A stretch of DNA of 24,477 nt from PALSA-1004 sp947474275 (GTDB lineage Bacteria > Pseudomonadota > Gammaproteobacteria > Burkholderiales > SG8-41), in NCBI GenBank assembly GCA_947474275.1, contig CANJHY010000065.1:1-24477 (forward strand), given 5' to 3'. Made by a program: the position numbers and the translations under genes. The notes under the pieces are model-generated. The model had not been told where the DNA came from, ran no database searches, and saw nothing but the letters and a program-made list of their open reading frames with translations. The stretch's first letter is position 1; every line of letters begins with the position of its first letter. Below are positions 15,186 to 22,213 of the stretch, in pieces.

Positions 15186-15524
15186 TTGGACACCATCTTC
15201 AGCAAAATCATCAACCGGCAGATTGCGGCCGATATCGTTTACGAAGACGAGTTGTGCCTGGCGTTCAGGGACGTGAACCCGCAGGCGCCGGTGCACATAC
15301 TGCTGATACCCAAGAAGCCGGTCGACATGCTGTCGAACGCGGCGGCCGAAGACCAGGCGCTGCTAGGACACATGCTGCTGGCGGCCGGCAAGATCACGCG
15401 CGACCTCAAAATAGACGGCGCTTTCCGGCTCGTCATCAACAACGGCAAGGAAGGCGGCCAGGCGGTGTTCCACCTCCACATGCACATACTGGCAGGCCGC
15501 AAGTTCCGCTGGCCGCCGGGCTGA
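15186..15524 (+). CDS. hinT: HIT (histidine triad) family protein, HinT-like
   Basis: The protein (112 residues) has the histidine triad H-phi-H-phi-H-phi-phi as HLHMHIL (96-102, central H98 the likely nucleophile) and the N-terminal TIFSKI(I)NRQIAAD typical of bacterial HinT. HinT enzymes are dimeric phosphoramidases that cleave AMP-lysine and similar adducts. I chose TTG at 15186 because GGAG (15175-15178) lies seven bases upstream and the protein then begins exactly at the family N-terminus. The upstream in-frame ATG at 15111 would overlap the lipoprotein gene. It follows the mla operon by 38 bases and may be transcribed with it. A hairpin at 15533-15558 follows. Confidence 0.9.
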   Translation: MDTIFSKIINRQIAADIVYEDELCLAFRDVNPQAPVHILLIPKKPVDMLSNAAAEDQALLGHMLLAAGKITRDLKIDGAFRLVINNGKEGGQAVFHLHMHILAGRKFRWPPG

Positions 15525-15532
15525 AAAATTTA

Positions 15533-15558
15533 CGCCACGCGAAGCATCTCGCGTGGCG
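15533..15558. terminator. Hairpin between the convergent HIT and microprotein genes
   Basis: Ten-base perfect arms (15533-15542, 15549-15558) enclose a six-base loop. On the minus strand it is followed by a TAAATTTTT tract, on the plus strand the T-run comes some 15 bases later. It probably terminates the minus-strand microprotein gene well and the plus-strand HIT gene less well. Confidence 0.65.
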
Positions 15559-15582
15559 CAATGAACAATCCTGGTTTTTCGC

Positions 15583-15756
15583 TTAACGGTCGATGCCGGC
15601 GTCGTTCTTCTCGTGCATGGCCATGATATCCATGCCCTCGATCCACACGTTCGGGCACAGGAAACCGGCGCTGAATATAAAAACCAGCAGGCGGCCGAAA
15701 CGGGGCGCGTCCCATTTGGCGCCTTTACTTGCTGCGGAAATATTGGAACCTTGCAT
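15583..15756 (-). CDS. 57-residue single-pass membrane microprotein of unknown function
   Basis: The minus-strand ATG at 15756 is preceded by AAGGAG at 15764-15769 with seven bases between. The frame runs 57 codons to TAA. The protein starts MQGSNISAASKGAKWDAPRF, has a hydrophobic segment GRLLVFIFSAGFLCP (about 21-35) and a polar methionine-rich tail (EGMDIMAMHEKNDAGIDR). The strong ribosome site, a membrane span and a terminator hairpin right after the stop argue for a real gene; it is too short to appear as an obvious long frame. I do not recognise a family. It lies 168 bases downstream of the creatininase gene on the same strand, so it may be the last gene of that operon or have its own promoter. 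Confidence 0.6.
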   Translation of the reverse strand: MQGSNISAASKGAKWDAPRFGRLLVFIFSAGFLCPNVWIEGMDIMAMHEKNDAGIDR

Positions 15757-15924
15757 CGCGAACTCCTTGAATGGACCACGATGACCGCCTCGTGGAAAAG
15801 CGAGACAGGAGTTTGTGCGAGTAAGCTTACGCGAAACTTACGGGCGTGCTGCCCCAGCCGAATGGCGACTATACACTGGATGCGCTGACACCCGTCGCAA
15901 TGTTCCAAATAAAGGCGTGTTGCA

Positions 15925-16728
15925 TCAGCCGGCGACCTTGAGATGCTTGATTTCGGCGGTGCCGCCCTGCGCTTCGTCGAGCAAGCGGAAAATCTCGGTC
16001 GCTTCTTTGGCGATGGCATCCGCAATATCGTTGAGCATTTTGATGCCTTTGGCCACCGTGGCGTGCTCGGGCGCGCCGTACCAGCCGGTTTCCGCGATGG
16101 TGCGGATGTCGGTCAGCACCGGCTGGTAACTGCGCGTGCGGCGCAGCTTGTCCCATTTGCGGCCATGCGAGTGGTCGGACGAGTAATCAATACGGTCGAG
16201 ATGCACCAAATCAGGGCGGTAAGCGAGTACCGCCAGCGCTTCGATTTCGCCGCCGTGCGTGAGGCCGCCGCAATCGTGGCCGTAGAGTTCGGCCGCAACA
16301 TAGCACGCCTGCACGGTGAGTACCGTCATGCCGTGTTCGCGATGCAGCGCTTCGGAGGCGATCGCCAGCGACGGGATGTTGCCTTCATGCCAGTTGATGA
16401 TGAGCAGGTACTTGGCGCCGTGCTGCGCGGTGGACTGGCAGGTTTCGGTGACCACGCGCATATAAGTATCAGGCGACAGTGTGATGGTGCCTTCGAACGG
16501 CATGTGCATGGGCGTCACGCCGAACGGCGTCGCCGGCAGCAGCAGCCCGTCCATGCGCTCGGCGACCGCGTTGCCTATGACCTGGCTCGCGTAGATGTCG
16601 GTGCCGGTCGGCAGGTGCGGGCCATGCTGCTCGACGCTGCCGGCGGGCAGGATGACGAGCGGATTCTTCTTCAGCTGCTGCGCGATCTCGGGTTGCGTGA
16701 GGTCGCTGAAGTGGCGGGTGGGTAGCAT
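15925..16728 (-). CDS. Creatininase-family metal-dependent amidohydrolase
   Basis: The protein (267 residues) has the creatininase signature: SVEQHGPHLPTGTD with likely metal ligands E33, H35 and D44, then NWHEGN (H114) and LTHGGEIEALA (H158, E161). This family binds two divalent metals and opens cyclic amides or imides, for example creatinine to creatine; relatives act on other substrates, so the exact reaction is unknown. Length is normal (about 250-270). Its start lies 12 bases beyond the oxidoreductase stop, so it is the third gene of a receptor-oxidoreductase-hydrolase operon. The context suggests catabolism of an imported small organic acid or lactam. The interval 15757-15924 downstream shows no further gene. 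Confidence 0.87.
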   Translation of the reverse strand: MLPTRHFSDLTQPEIAQQLKKNPLVILPAGSVEQHGPHLPTGTDIYASQVIGNAVAERMDGLLLPATPFGVTPMHMPFEGTITLSPDTYMRVVTETCQSTAQHGAKYLLIINWHEGNIPSLAIASEALHREHGMTVLTVQACYVAAELYGHDCGGLTHGGEIEALAVLAYRPDLVHLDRIDYSSDHSHGRKWDKLRRTRSYQPVLTDIRTIAETGWYGAPEHATVAKGIKMLNDIADAIAKEATEIFRLLDEAQGGTAEIKHLKVAG

Positions 16729-16740
16729 AGTGGCTGACCT

Positions 16741-17808
16741 TTAGATTTTAGCTTTCGTTTCGCTGATGATATCGGCGATCTTCACCGCCTGCCCGTTGCG
16801 CTCAATCGAGCGCAAGGCCGCGTAAACAACCGCAACCGCAACGTTGCCGTTGTGGGCCGACAATTCGCGCACTTTGCCGCTCACGCAGCTCTCGGCGAAC
16901 ATCTCGAGCTCGGCGCAGAACATGTCGCTCGCCGGCAGCGTGATTTCCTCGCGCTTGCCGTAGCCGTTCTTGCCACGCTGAATATACAGCGTGGAAGTTT
17001 TATGCAGCTGGTCGGGAGTGTCCCAGGCGCCGAAATCGATTTCGTAATGCATGAGGGCCTTGGCGCCGAACACGCGCACTGCGAAGATGCCGGGCGAAGT
17101 CCAGCATGAACCGACGTAAGCTATCTTGCCGTCGGCGAATTTCATCAACGTCATCGACTGGTCGTCGACTTCGGCGCCGACCGGCGAGAGTTTTGAAGCC
17201 ATCGACGTGACTTCGCTGATTTCACCGCCCAGATAATGCAGCACGTCGAACTGGTGGATCGCCAGCTGCGACAGCGGGCCGCCGGGCGCGCGGTCCTTGT
17301 ACCAGCGCCACGTCTGCGGCGTGAGTTCGAGCGCGCGCTCGTTCGAGAAATTCGCCTCCATGAACGCGACGCGCCCGAGTTCGCCGTCGTCTATTTTCTC
17401 CTTGATCATGCGGATGCCTGCCATCAGGCGCGCGCTGTGGCCGACCGTCACGCTGACGCCGTATTTTTCTTCCAGCGCCGCGATGCGCAGTCCGTCGGCG
17501 AGCGTATTCGCAATCGGCTTTTCGGTGTACACATGCTTGCCGGCTTTAGCGACCGCTTCGGCGAGCGGCAGATGCTGTTCGTTGGGTACCGTGAGTATCA
17601 CGCCCTTGATTTCCGGGTCGGCGAGCAGGGCCTGCAGGTCGGGCGCCGCGGGCACACCCATTTCCTGCGCGAATGCGCTGCGGTTTTCTGCCGAGCGGCT
17701 GAAGCCGGCGACGATTTTGATCTTGTCCGATTTGGCGGCGGCGCGCGTCAGCACGGTGGCCCAGCGGCCGAGGCCGACGATGCCGACTTTGACGGGGTAA
17801 TTGCTCAT
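16741..17808 (-). CDS. Gfo/Idh/MocA-family oxidoreductase
   Basis: The product (355 residues) has a Rossmann N-terminus (KVGIVGLGRWATVL, GxGxxx at about 11-16), the family's EKP motif in YTEKPIA (about 95), and the second domain with GGPLSQLAIHQFDVLHYLGG, where the histidine before QFD is the usual catalytic residue. Members oxidise or reduce sugars, inositols and related polyols with NAD(P). Substrate here is unknown. It is the middle gene of the minus-strand operon: 56 bases after the Bug receptor and 12 bases before the creatininase-like gene. AGGAAAA precedes its ATG. Co-transcription suggests a pathway in which an imported compound is oxidised and then hydrolysed. Confidence 0.88.
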   Translation of the reverse strand: MSNYPVKVGIVGLGRWATVLTRAAAKSDKIKIVAGFSRSAENRSAFAQEMGVPAAPDLQALLADPEIKGVILTVPNEQHLPLAEAVAKAGKHVYTEKPIANTLADGLRIAALEEKYGVSVTVGHSARLMAGIRMIKEKIDDGELGRVAFMEANFSNERALELTPQTWRWYKDRAPGGPLSQLAIHQFDVLHYLGGEISEVTSMASKLSPVGAEVDDQSMTLMKFADGKIAYVGSCWTSPGIFAVRVFGAKALMHYEIDFGAWDTPDQLHKTSTLYIQRGKNGYGKREEITLPASDMFCAELEMFAESCVSGKVRELSAHNGNVAVAVVYAALRSIERNGQAVKIADIISETKAKI

Positions 17809-17864
17809 GCGGTGTATTTTCCTGGAAATGTTGCGATTGATTGAATCAGGTGACTCGTGCGTGG

Positions 17865-18830
17865 CTACTCGACCTTGAGCCCCGCGGCGCGGACAACTTT
17901 GCCGGTAGTCTGGATTTCATCGCGCACGAACTTGCGGAATTCTTCGGGCGTATTGGTGACCACCTGCGCGCCCTGGGCAGCGAATTGCTCTTTGAGTTGC
18001 GGTTTATTGGCGACTTCGAGCAGCGTCGCGCGTAATTTGGCGAGGATCGCTTTCGGCGTGCCTTTGGGCGCGAGCAGGCCGTTCCAGCCGCTGTAGTCGA
18101 ACGTGGGTACCGTTTCCTTGATCGACGGCACGTCCGGCAACAGTGCAGTGCGCTGCGGCAAACTCTGGCCGAGCGCGCGCAATCGGCCGCCCTTGATCAG
18201 CGACATGACGGCCGGCGCCGGCGTGATCGTCCACTGTGATTCGCCGCCCACTACCGACGCCACCGACGCGCCGCCGCCCTTATAAGGTACGTGGGTCGAT
18301 TGCAGGCCGGTATCAGTCAATAAAGCAACGCCAGTCAGGTGGCTTTGCGAGCCGGCCCCGGCTGACGCCATGTTGAGCGAGTTGCCGCTGGCCTTGACCC
18401 AGTCGAGCCACTCCTTCATGTTTTTCGCCGGCACGTTGGGGTTGACCACCAGCACATTGGGCGTGGCTGCGTAGAGCGATATGAACTCGAAATCGTTGAG
18501 TGGATCATACGGCAGCTTCTTGTAGATATGCGGCGCGATGGACATCGCCGCGGTGGAGGCCGCCACCAGCGTGTAGCCGTCGGGCGCGCCGTTCTTGCCG
18601 ATTTCCATGCCCAGCAGTCCGCCGGCGCCGGCGCGGTTGTCCAGCACGATCTGCTGGCCCAGCGCTTCGCCCATATGGATGGCCACTATGCGCCCAAGCG
18701 TATCGTTCGCGCTGCCGGGGGCGTTTGGCATGATCAGCCGGATCGGCTTGGTCGGGTAGTTTTGCGCTACCGCGGCAGCGGCCAGAGCGACGAGGATTGC
18801 GGCGCAAATCCACTGCATGATGCGATTCAT
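17865..18830 (-). CDS. Bug-family (TctC) tripartite tricarboxylate transporter substrate-binding protein
   Basis: This 321-residue protein has a classical signal peptide (about 1-22, ending AVAQ) followed by the Bug signature YPTKPIRLIMPNAPGSANDTLGR, and LDNRAGAGGLLGMEIGKNGAPDGYT near residue 60-85. Bug receptors bind carboxylates or amides in the periplasm and hand them to TctA/TctB permeases. No tctA or tctB is in the window; such orphan receptors are abundant in Burkholderiales. GGAGG at 18838-18842 precedes the ATG. It is the first gene of the operon with the oxidoreductase and the creatininase-like enzyme, so its ligand is likely their substrate or precursor. Confidence 0.92.
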   Translation of the reverse strand: MNRIMQWICAAILVALAAAAVAQNYPTKPIRLIMPNAPGSANDTLGRIVAIHMGEALGQQIVLDNRAGAGGLLGMEIGKNGAPDGYTLVAASTAAMSIAPHIYKKLPYDPLNDFEFISLYAATPNVLVVNPNVPAKNMKEWLDWVKASGNSLNMASAGAGSQSHLTGVALLTDTGLQSTHVPYKGGGASVASVVGGESQWTITPAPAVMSLIKGGRLRALGQSLPQRTALLPDVPSIKETVPTFDYSGWNGLLAPKGTPKAILAKLRATLLEVANKPQLKEQFAAQGAQVVTNTPEEFRKFVRDEIQTTGKVVRAAGLKVE

Positions 18831-18902
18831 CAGTTTCCTCCGGTGAGCGCGGCTCGGTGCGGCCGCTGAAGTGCGTAATTATGCCGCAAGCCGGCGGAGA
18901 AA

Positions 18903-18932
18903 CGGAACTCAGCGGAACTCAGCGGAACTTGG
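18903..18932 (+). repeat. Three tandem 10-mers
   Basis: CGGAACTCAG occurs twice in a row and a third copy (CGGAACTTGG) differs at two bases. They lie in the 134-base divergent interval between the Bug receptor and the patatin gene, where regulators could bind; no operator function is shown. Nothing else gene-like is in this interval. Confidence 0.7.
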
Positions 18933-18964
18933 GAACAGAACGGTATTGAGGTACTCTAACGCGC

Positions 18965-19822
18965 ATGCTGTACAAGACACTTTCGTTTTCGCTGGCGCTG
19001 GCGCTGGCCGGCTGCACGACCGCGCCGCGAGAATATACCGAGCTCGCGCAGCCGCGCGCGGCCGCCATTGCTCCGCTGCGAGCCGCCAGCCCGGTGGTGG
19101 CGCTCGTGCTCGGCGCCGGCGGCTCGCGCGGTTTCGCTCACGTTGGCGTCATCAAGGCGCTCGAGGCCGCCGGCATACGTCCCGAAATCGTCGTCGGCAG
19201 CAGCTCGGGTTCGGTGGTCGCCGCGCTGTACGCCGGCGGCAACAATGCGCAGGCGCTCGAAGCGATGGCGCTTGGCATTGAAGACCACGATCTGATTGAC
19301 GTCACCCTGTTTGGCCCGGGCCGCGTACAGGGCGAGGCGTTGCAGTACTACGTCAACAACGCGCTCGGCAACCGCTCGATCGAAGCGCTCGACCGCGCGT
19401 TCGCGGTGGTCGCCACCGAGCGGGTAACCAACCGCATGACGGTATTCAATCGCGGCAATACCGGGCTTGCCGTGCGCGCTTCGAGCAGCATCCCGAACGT
19501 GTTCTGGCCGGTGTTGATCGACGGGCGGGAGTACATCGACGGCGGTGTGTCGAGCCGGGTGCCGGTGCCGGTCGCGCGCAGCATGGGTGCCGACGTGGTG
19601 ATCGCGGTCGATGTGTCGTGGCGCGGCAGCAGCGAAGTCGATGCAGCCGATATCGCCATCCGGCCTGCCACACCGCGCACGCGCTCGCTCGATTTCTCGG
19701 CAAAGATCGAAGCCATCGCCGCCGGCGAAGCGGCAACGGTTGAAGCTATCCCCGCCATACGCGCGCGTATCGCGGCGGCCGACGCATTGAAGCGCGCCGG
19801 CAAGCTCGCTGCCGTGCGCTGA
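18965..19822 (+). CDS. Patatin-like phospholipase lipoprotein
   Basis: The protein (285 residues) has a lipoprotein signal with lipobox LAGC (cysteine 17), an oxyanion-hole loop GAGGSRGF (50-57), the nucleophile elbow GSSSG (78-82, serine 80) and the catalytic aspartate in YIDGGV (D192). These make a complete Ser-Asp patatin dyad, so a lipid acyl hydrolase attached to the envelope is likely; RssA/YchK-type and NTE-like relatives share the fold. Length is usual. The ATG at 18965 has no clear ribosome site. The stop codon ends exactly next to the stop codon of the convergent rhomboid gene (no intergenic base), so the two transcripts probably overlap. Confidence 0.88.
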   Translation: MLYKTLSFSLALALAGCTTAPREYTELAQPRAAAIAPLRAASPVVALVLGAGGSRGFAHVGVIKALEAAGIRPEIVVGSSSGSVVAALYAGGNNAQALEAMALGIEDHDLIDVTLFGPGRVQGEALQYYVNNALGNRSIEALDRAFAVVATERVTNRMTVFNRGNTGLAVRASSSIPNVFWPVLIDGREYIDGGVSSRVPVPVARSMGADVVIAVDVSWRGSSEVDAADIAIRPATPRTRSLDFSAKIEAIAAGEAATVEAIPAIRARIAAADALKRAGKLAAVR

Positions 19823-20986
19823 TTATTTTTTCTGCAGCGCCTGGTATTGCTTGAGCGCGTCGGCGGCAATTTCGCGCTGCTCGGCTATCCTGCGTTCCAT
19901 GGCCGGGTTGTTGGTCGCCAGATAGTCGACCACCGCCCGCATGCCGTCGCGGCGCGCCGTCGCATAGCGCAATATCATGTCGTAATCCTTGCGTGCCGGC
20001 GCCTTCGCATCAAGCTCCAGGCCGGCGAGGCGCGCCACCGCCTTGTCCCATGCCGGCAGTATGTCCGCGCGCAGTTGCGCAAGCGCCGCGGCAGCATCGA
20101 TTGTTTTGGCGCGTGATTGCTCAGCGATATCCAGAAAGGCCGCCTGCAGGCGTTTTTCCTCGGCGCTGAAAGTTTCGATTTCTTTTTGCAGTTCGCGCGC
20201 CTGGCTGTAAATCCGTGACGTGTCGGGCGTGAACAGCGCCGCGGTGGGTAGTGTCACTGCCACCAGTGCCACGGCGATGACGATGCGGCGCAGTTGTCCG
20301 CTGTCCCGCTGCGGTCCCGTCAGCGGCCGCGCCAGCGCCAGTCCCATGATAAAACCTCCGGCCAGCCCGCCCACGTGCGCCGCATTGTCGATCCCGGACT
20401 GCACAAAACCGTAGAACAGCGAGTACACGACAAAGGTGGAAGTGCTGATGCGCAGGTGATTGAGCGTTTGCGGCGGTATCGAGCCGCGCTGCGCCGTCAT
20501 GTAAGCGAGCAGCGCGCCGAACACGCCGAATACTGCGCCCGAAGCGCCGCCGCTGATGACGTTCTGGTTCCACAGCATGCTGAGGCTGCTGCCGCAGAGC
20601 CCCGCGAACACGTAGATCACGGCGAACCACGCGTTGCCGAACAGTCTTTCGGTGAGCCGGCCGCTGTCCCACAGAGCCCACATGTTGAAAGCAAGGTGCA
20701 CGATGCCGAAATGGATGAACGTGCACGTGAACAGCCGCCACCATTCGCCTCCCGTGGTGAGCGGCGCGAAATTGGCGCCAAAGCGCAGGTATTCCTCCGC
20801 CCGCCCACCGGCAATGCTGATGCCGAGTACCGCCATCACCGCAAACACGGTCACGTTGATCGCCATGAGCGACGGCGTCACAAAAGCGTGCGGCGTCGCG
20901 GCGGTGAGATGCTGCTGGAATTCCTGTTCGGCGTTGCTGTCGGCTGCTGCGGCTGCTGCTGCGGCTGGGTCGTCCATGCGCGACAT
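19823..20986 (-). CDS. Rhomboid-family intramembrane serine protease with C-terminal extension
   Basis: The protein (387 residues) has a rhomboid core of about six helices (about 36-225). The HxxxN motif is H97 to N101, the nucleophile lies in GGASGAVFG (S149) and the partner histidine in DNAAHVGG (H204), so it looks catalytically active. Rhomboids cleave membrane proteins within helices. After another membrane helix (about 232-250) there is a charged, helical domain of about 130 residues without a recognised family, possibly periplasmic. A run of eight alanines near the N-terminus (8-15) comes from GCT/GCG/GCC repeats. The ATG at 20986 shares one base with the TAA of the ATP-grasp gene (TAATG), so they form an operon. 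Confidence 0.87.
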   Translation of the reverse strand: MSRMDDPAAAAAAAADSNAEQEFQQHLTAATPHAFVTPSLMAINVTVFAVMAVLGISIAGGRAEEYLRFGANFAPLTTGGEWWRLFTCTFIHFGIVHLAFNMWALWDSGRLTERLFGNAWFAVIYVFAGLCGSSLSMLWNQNVISGGASGAVFGVFGALLAYMTAQRGSIPPQTLNHLRISTSTFVVYSLFYGFVQSGIDNAAHVGGLAGGFIMGLALARPLTGPQRDSGQLRRIVIAVALVAVTLPTAALFTPDTSRIYSQARELQKEIETFSAEEKRLQAAFLDIAEQSRAKTIDAAAALAQLRADILPAWDKAVARLAGLELDAKAPARKDYDMILRYATARRDGMRAVVDYLATNNPAMERRIAEQREIAADALKQYQALQKK

Positions 20987-22029
20987 TATCGTCGTTTTAT
21001 CGCTTTCGTTCTTGCGAGCGCCGCTTCGGCAATCGGCGCCAGCGCAGAATCAGGAAACGGCGACACGCTGCTGACGTTGATCTCGCAAAGTACGTAAGTG
21101 TCCTGGCCCGCTCCGTTCCTGGGACCGAGCAGGAAATCGCAATCCCATAATACGGGCAGCCCGGCATCGTCAATTTCGAGCAGCTTTTGCATTGCGGGCA
21201 CCCATTGCTGCTCCAGTTGAAATTTGAGTGACTGAAATTCCGGCATTGAAGGCGGGTGGTACAGACGCTTGGTGGTCGGCGGGAACGCATCGCGCGGCGC
21301 GCCGGGTGGTGCGGGACAAAGCGCATTGATGGCCTGGTGCCCGAAGCCCGCGACCTCGCCATGCACCAGGTAGCAGCGGACCATGCCTTCCGGCAGACGA
21401 GGTTGATATGCCTGGTCGATGATCCTGCCGTCACCGGAAAAATACGGCTCACAAAGCGCCAGAAACTCGTTCAGGTGCATTTCTTCTTCGACGCTCCCGC
21501 GCTTTGCATGTCGTGCCCGCACCCGGTTCTCCCCCGGCGCGAGCTCAACTTTCCAGACGCCTTCGCCGCTGCTTCCACGATATTGCTTGAGCACCCGCGT
21601 CGCGCCGGCGGCAAGGCGCGCGGGAAGTTCGGCGCGCAACTGCTCGAACGAGCGATAGATGTGAGTGTCGCAGCCCCATCCGATACTGCGGGTCTGATAC
21701 AGAACTTCCTTGGTCCCCAGCTTCAGAATGACGTCGGGATGCGCGCTGACGAATACACCGGATGCCGCAACTTCGCGCAGCATCGTATCGAGCATAGCCC
21801 GGTCGCGTCCCCCTTCATCGGGATTGAACCAGACGAGCACGCCGTCGACGCACATGATCTGGCTGCGTACTTCCGCGCAAAGATCATCGTGATAGAGGGC
21901 GGGCTCTGCGTGCATGCCGCGCGTGGCCAACGCTTCGTACACTTTCGCGAAGCGGGTGTTCTGCGGCGCTTGCGCGTCGCGCTCGCGGGGGGAGAGGATT
22001 GCGATCCGCGGCCGTGAGTCGGCAGTCAT
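20986..22029 (-). CDS. Cj0069-family ATP-grasp-like protein
   Basis: The product (347 residues) fits the Cj0069 family, whose members look like ATP-grasp enzymes: an N-terminal alpha/beta region (RIAILSPRERDA), a central stretch KQYRGSSGEGVWKVEL (about 150-165) that resembles the ATP-binding glycine-rich loop of glutathione-synthetase-type enzymes, and the C-terminal LWDCDFLLGP ... CEINVSSVSPFPDSA, with acidic and asparagine residues typical of Mg-ATP binding (D, E, N). The substrate of this family is unknown; ligation of carboxylates to amines is the usual chemistry of the fold. The start at 22029 lacks a ribosome site but begins four bases after the stop of the 56-codon remnant at 22034-22204, suggesting coupled translation. 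Confidence 0.72.
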   Translation of the reverse strand: MTADSRPRIAILSPRERDAQAPQNTRFAKVYEALATRGMHAEPALYHDDLCAEVRSQIMCVDGVLVWFNPDEGGRDRAMLDTMLREVAASGVFVSAHPDVILKLGTKEVLYQTRSIGWGCDTHIYRSFEQLRAELPARLAAGATRVLKQYRGSSGEGVWKVELAPGENRVRARHAKRGSVEEEMHLNEFLALCEPYFSGDGRIIDQAYQPRLPEGMVRCYLVHGEVAGFGHQAINALCPAPPGAPRDAFPPTTKRLYHPPSMPEFQSLKFQLEQQWVPAMQKLLEIDDAGLPVLWDCDFLLGPRNGAGQDTYVLCEINVSSVSPFPDSALAPIAEAALARTKAIKRR

Positions 22030-22033
22030 GGCA

Positions 22034-22204
22034 TCACGGATGTATCAGCGGATATACAGCCAGCCCGATCAACGCCGCCTTGATGTGAAATCCGCCGTCG
22101 GGCGCGTGCTGCGCGAACGCGTTTTCCACCGCGGCAATGCATTCGTCGAACGTCAGCAGGCGTTCGACGTCGCTGCGGTTGAAAACGAGGGTCTCGTTGC
22201 TCAT
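22034..22204 (-). pseudogene. 56-codon remnant of an ornithine cyclodeaminase / mu-crystallin-family gene
   Basis: From an ATG at 22204 the minus strand encodes 56 residues. The first 34 (VFNRSDVERLLTFDECIAAV and on to AFAQHA) match the start of ornithine cyclodeaminase-family proteins. They jump directly to PDGGFHIKAA, a motif that in full-length proteins follows roughly 20 residues later. After ALIGLAVYP the frame ends in TGA, so the remaining ~250 residues, including the NAD domain, are missing. It therefore looks like a double deletion that left a tidy open frame. The ORF begins 9 bases after the ChrB-like stop and ends 4 bases before the ATP-grasp start, so it may still be translated and couple expression. 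Comparison to family members is from memory. Confidence 0.6.
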
Positions 22205-22213
22205 CTGCCTTGC

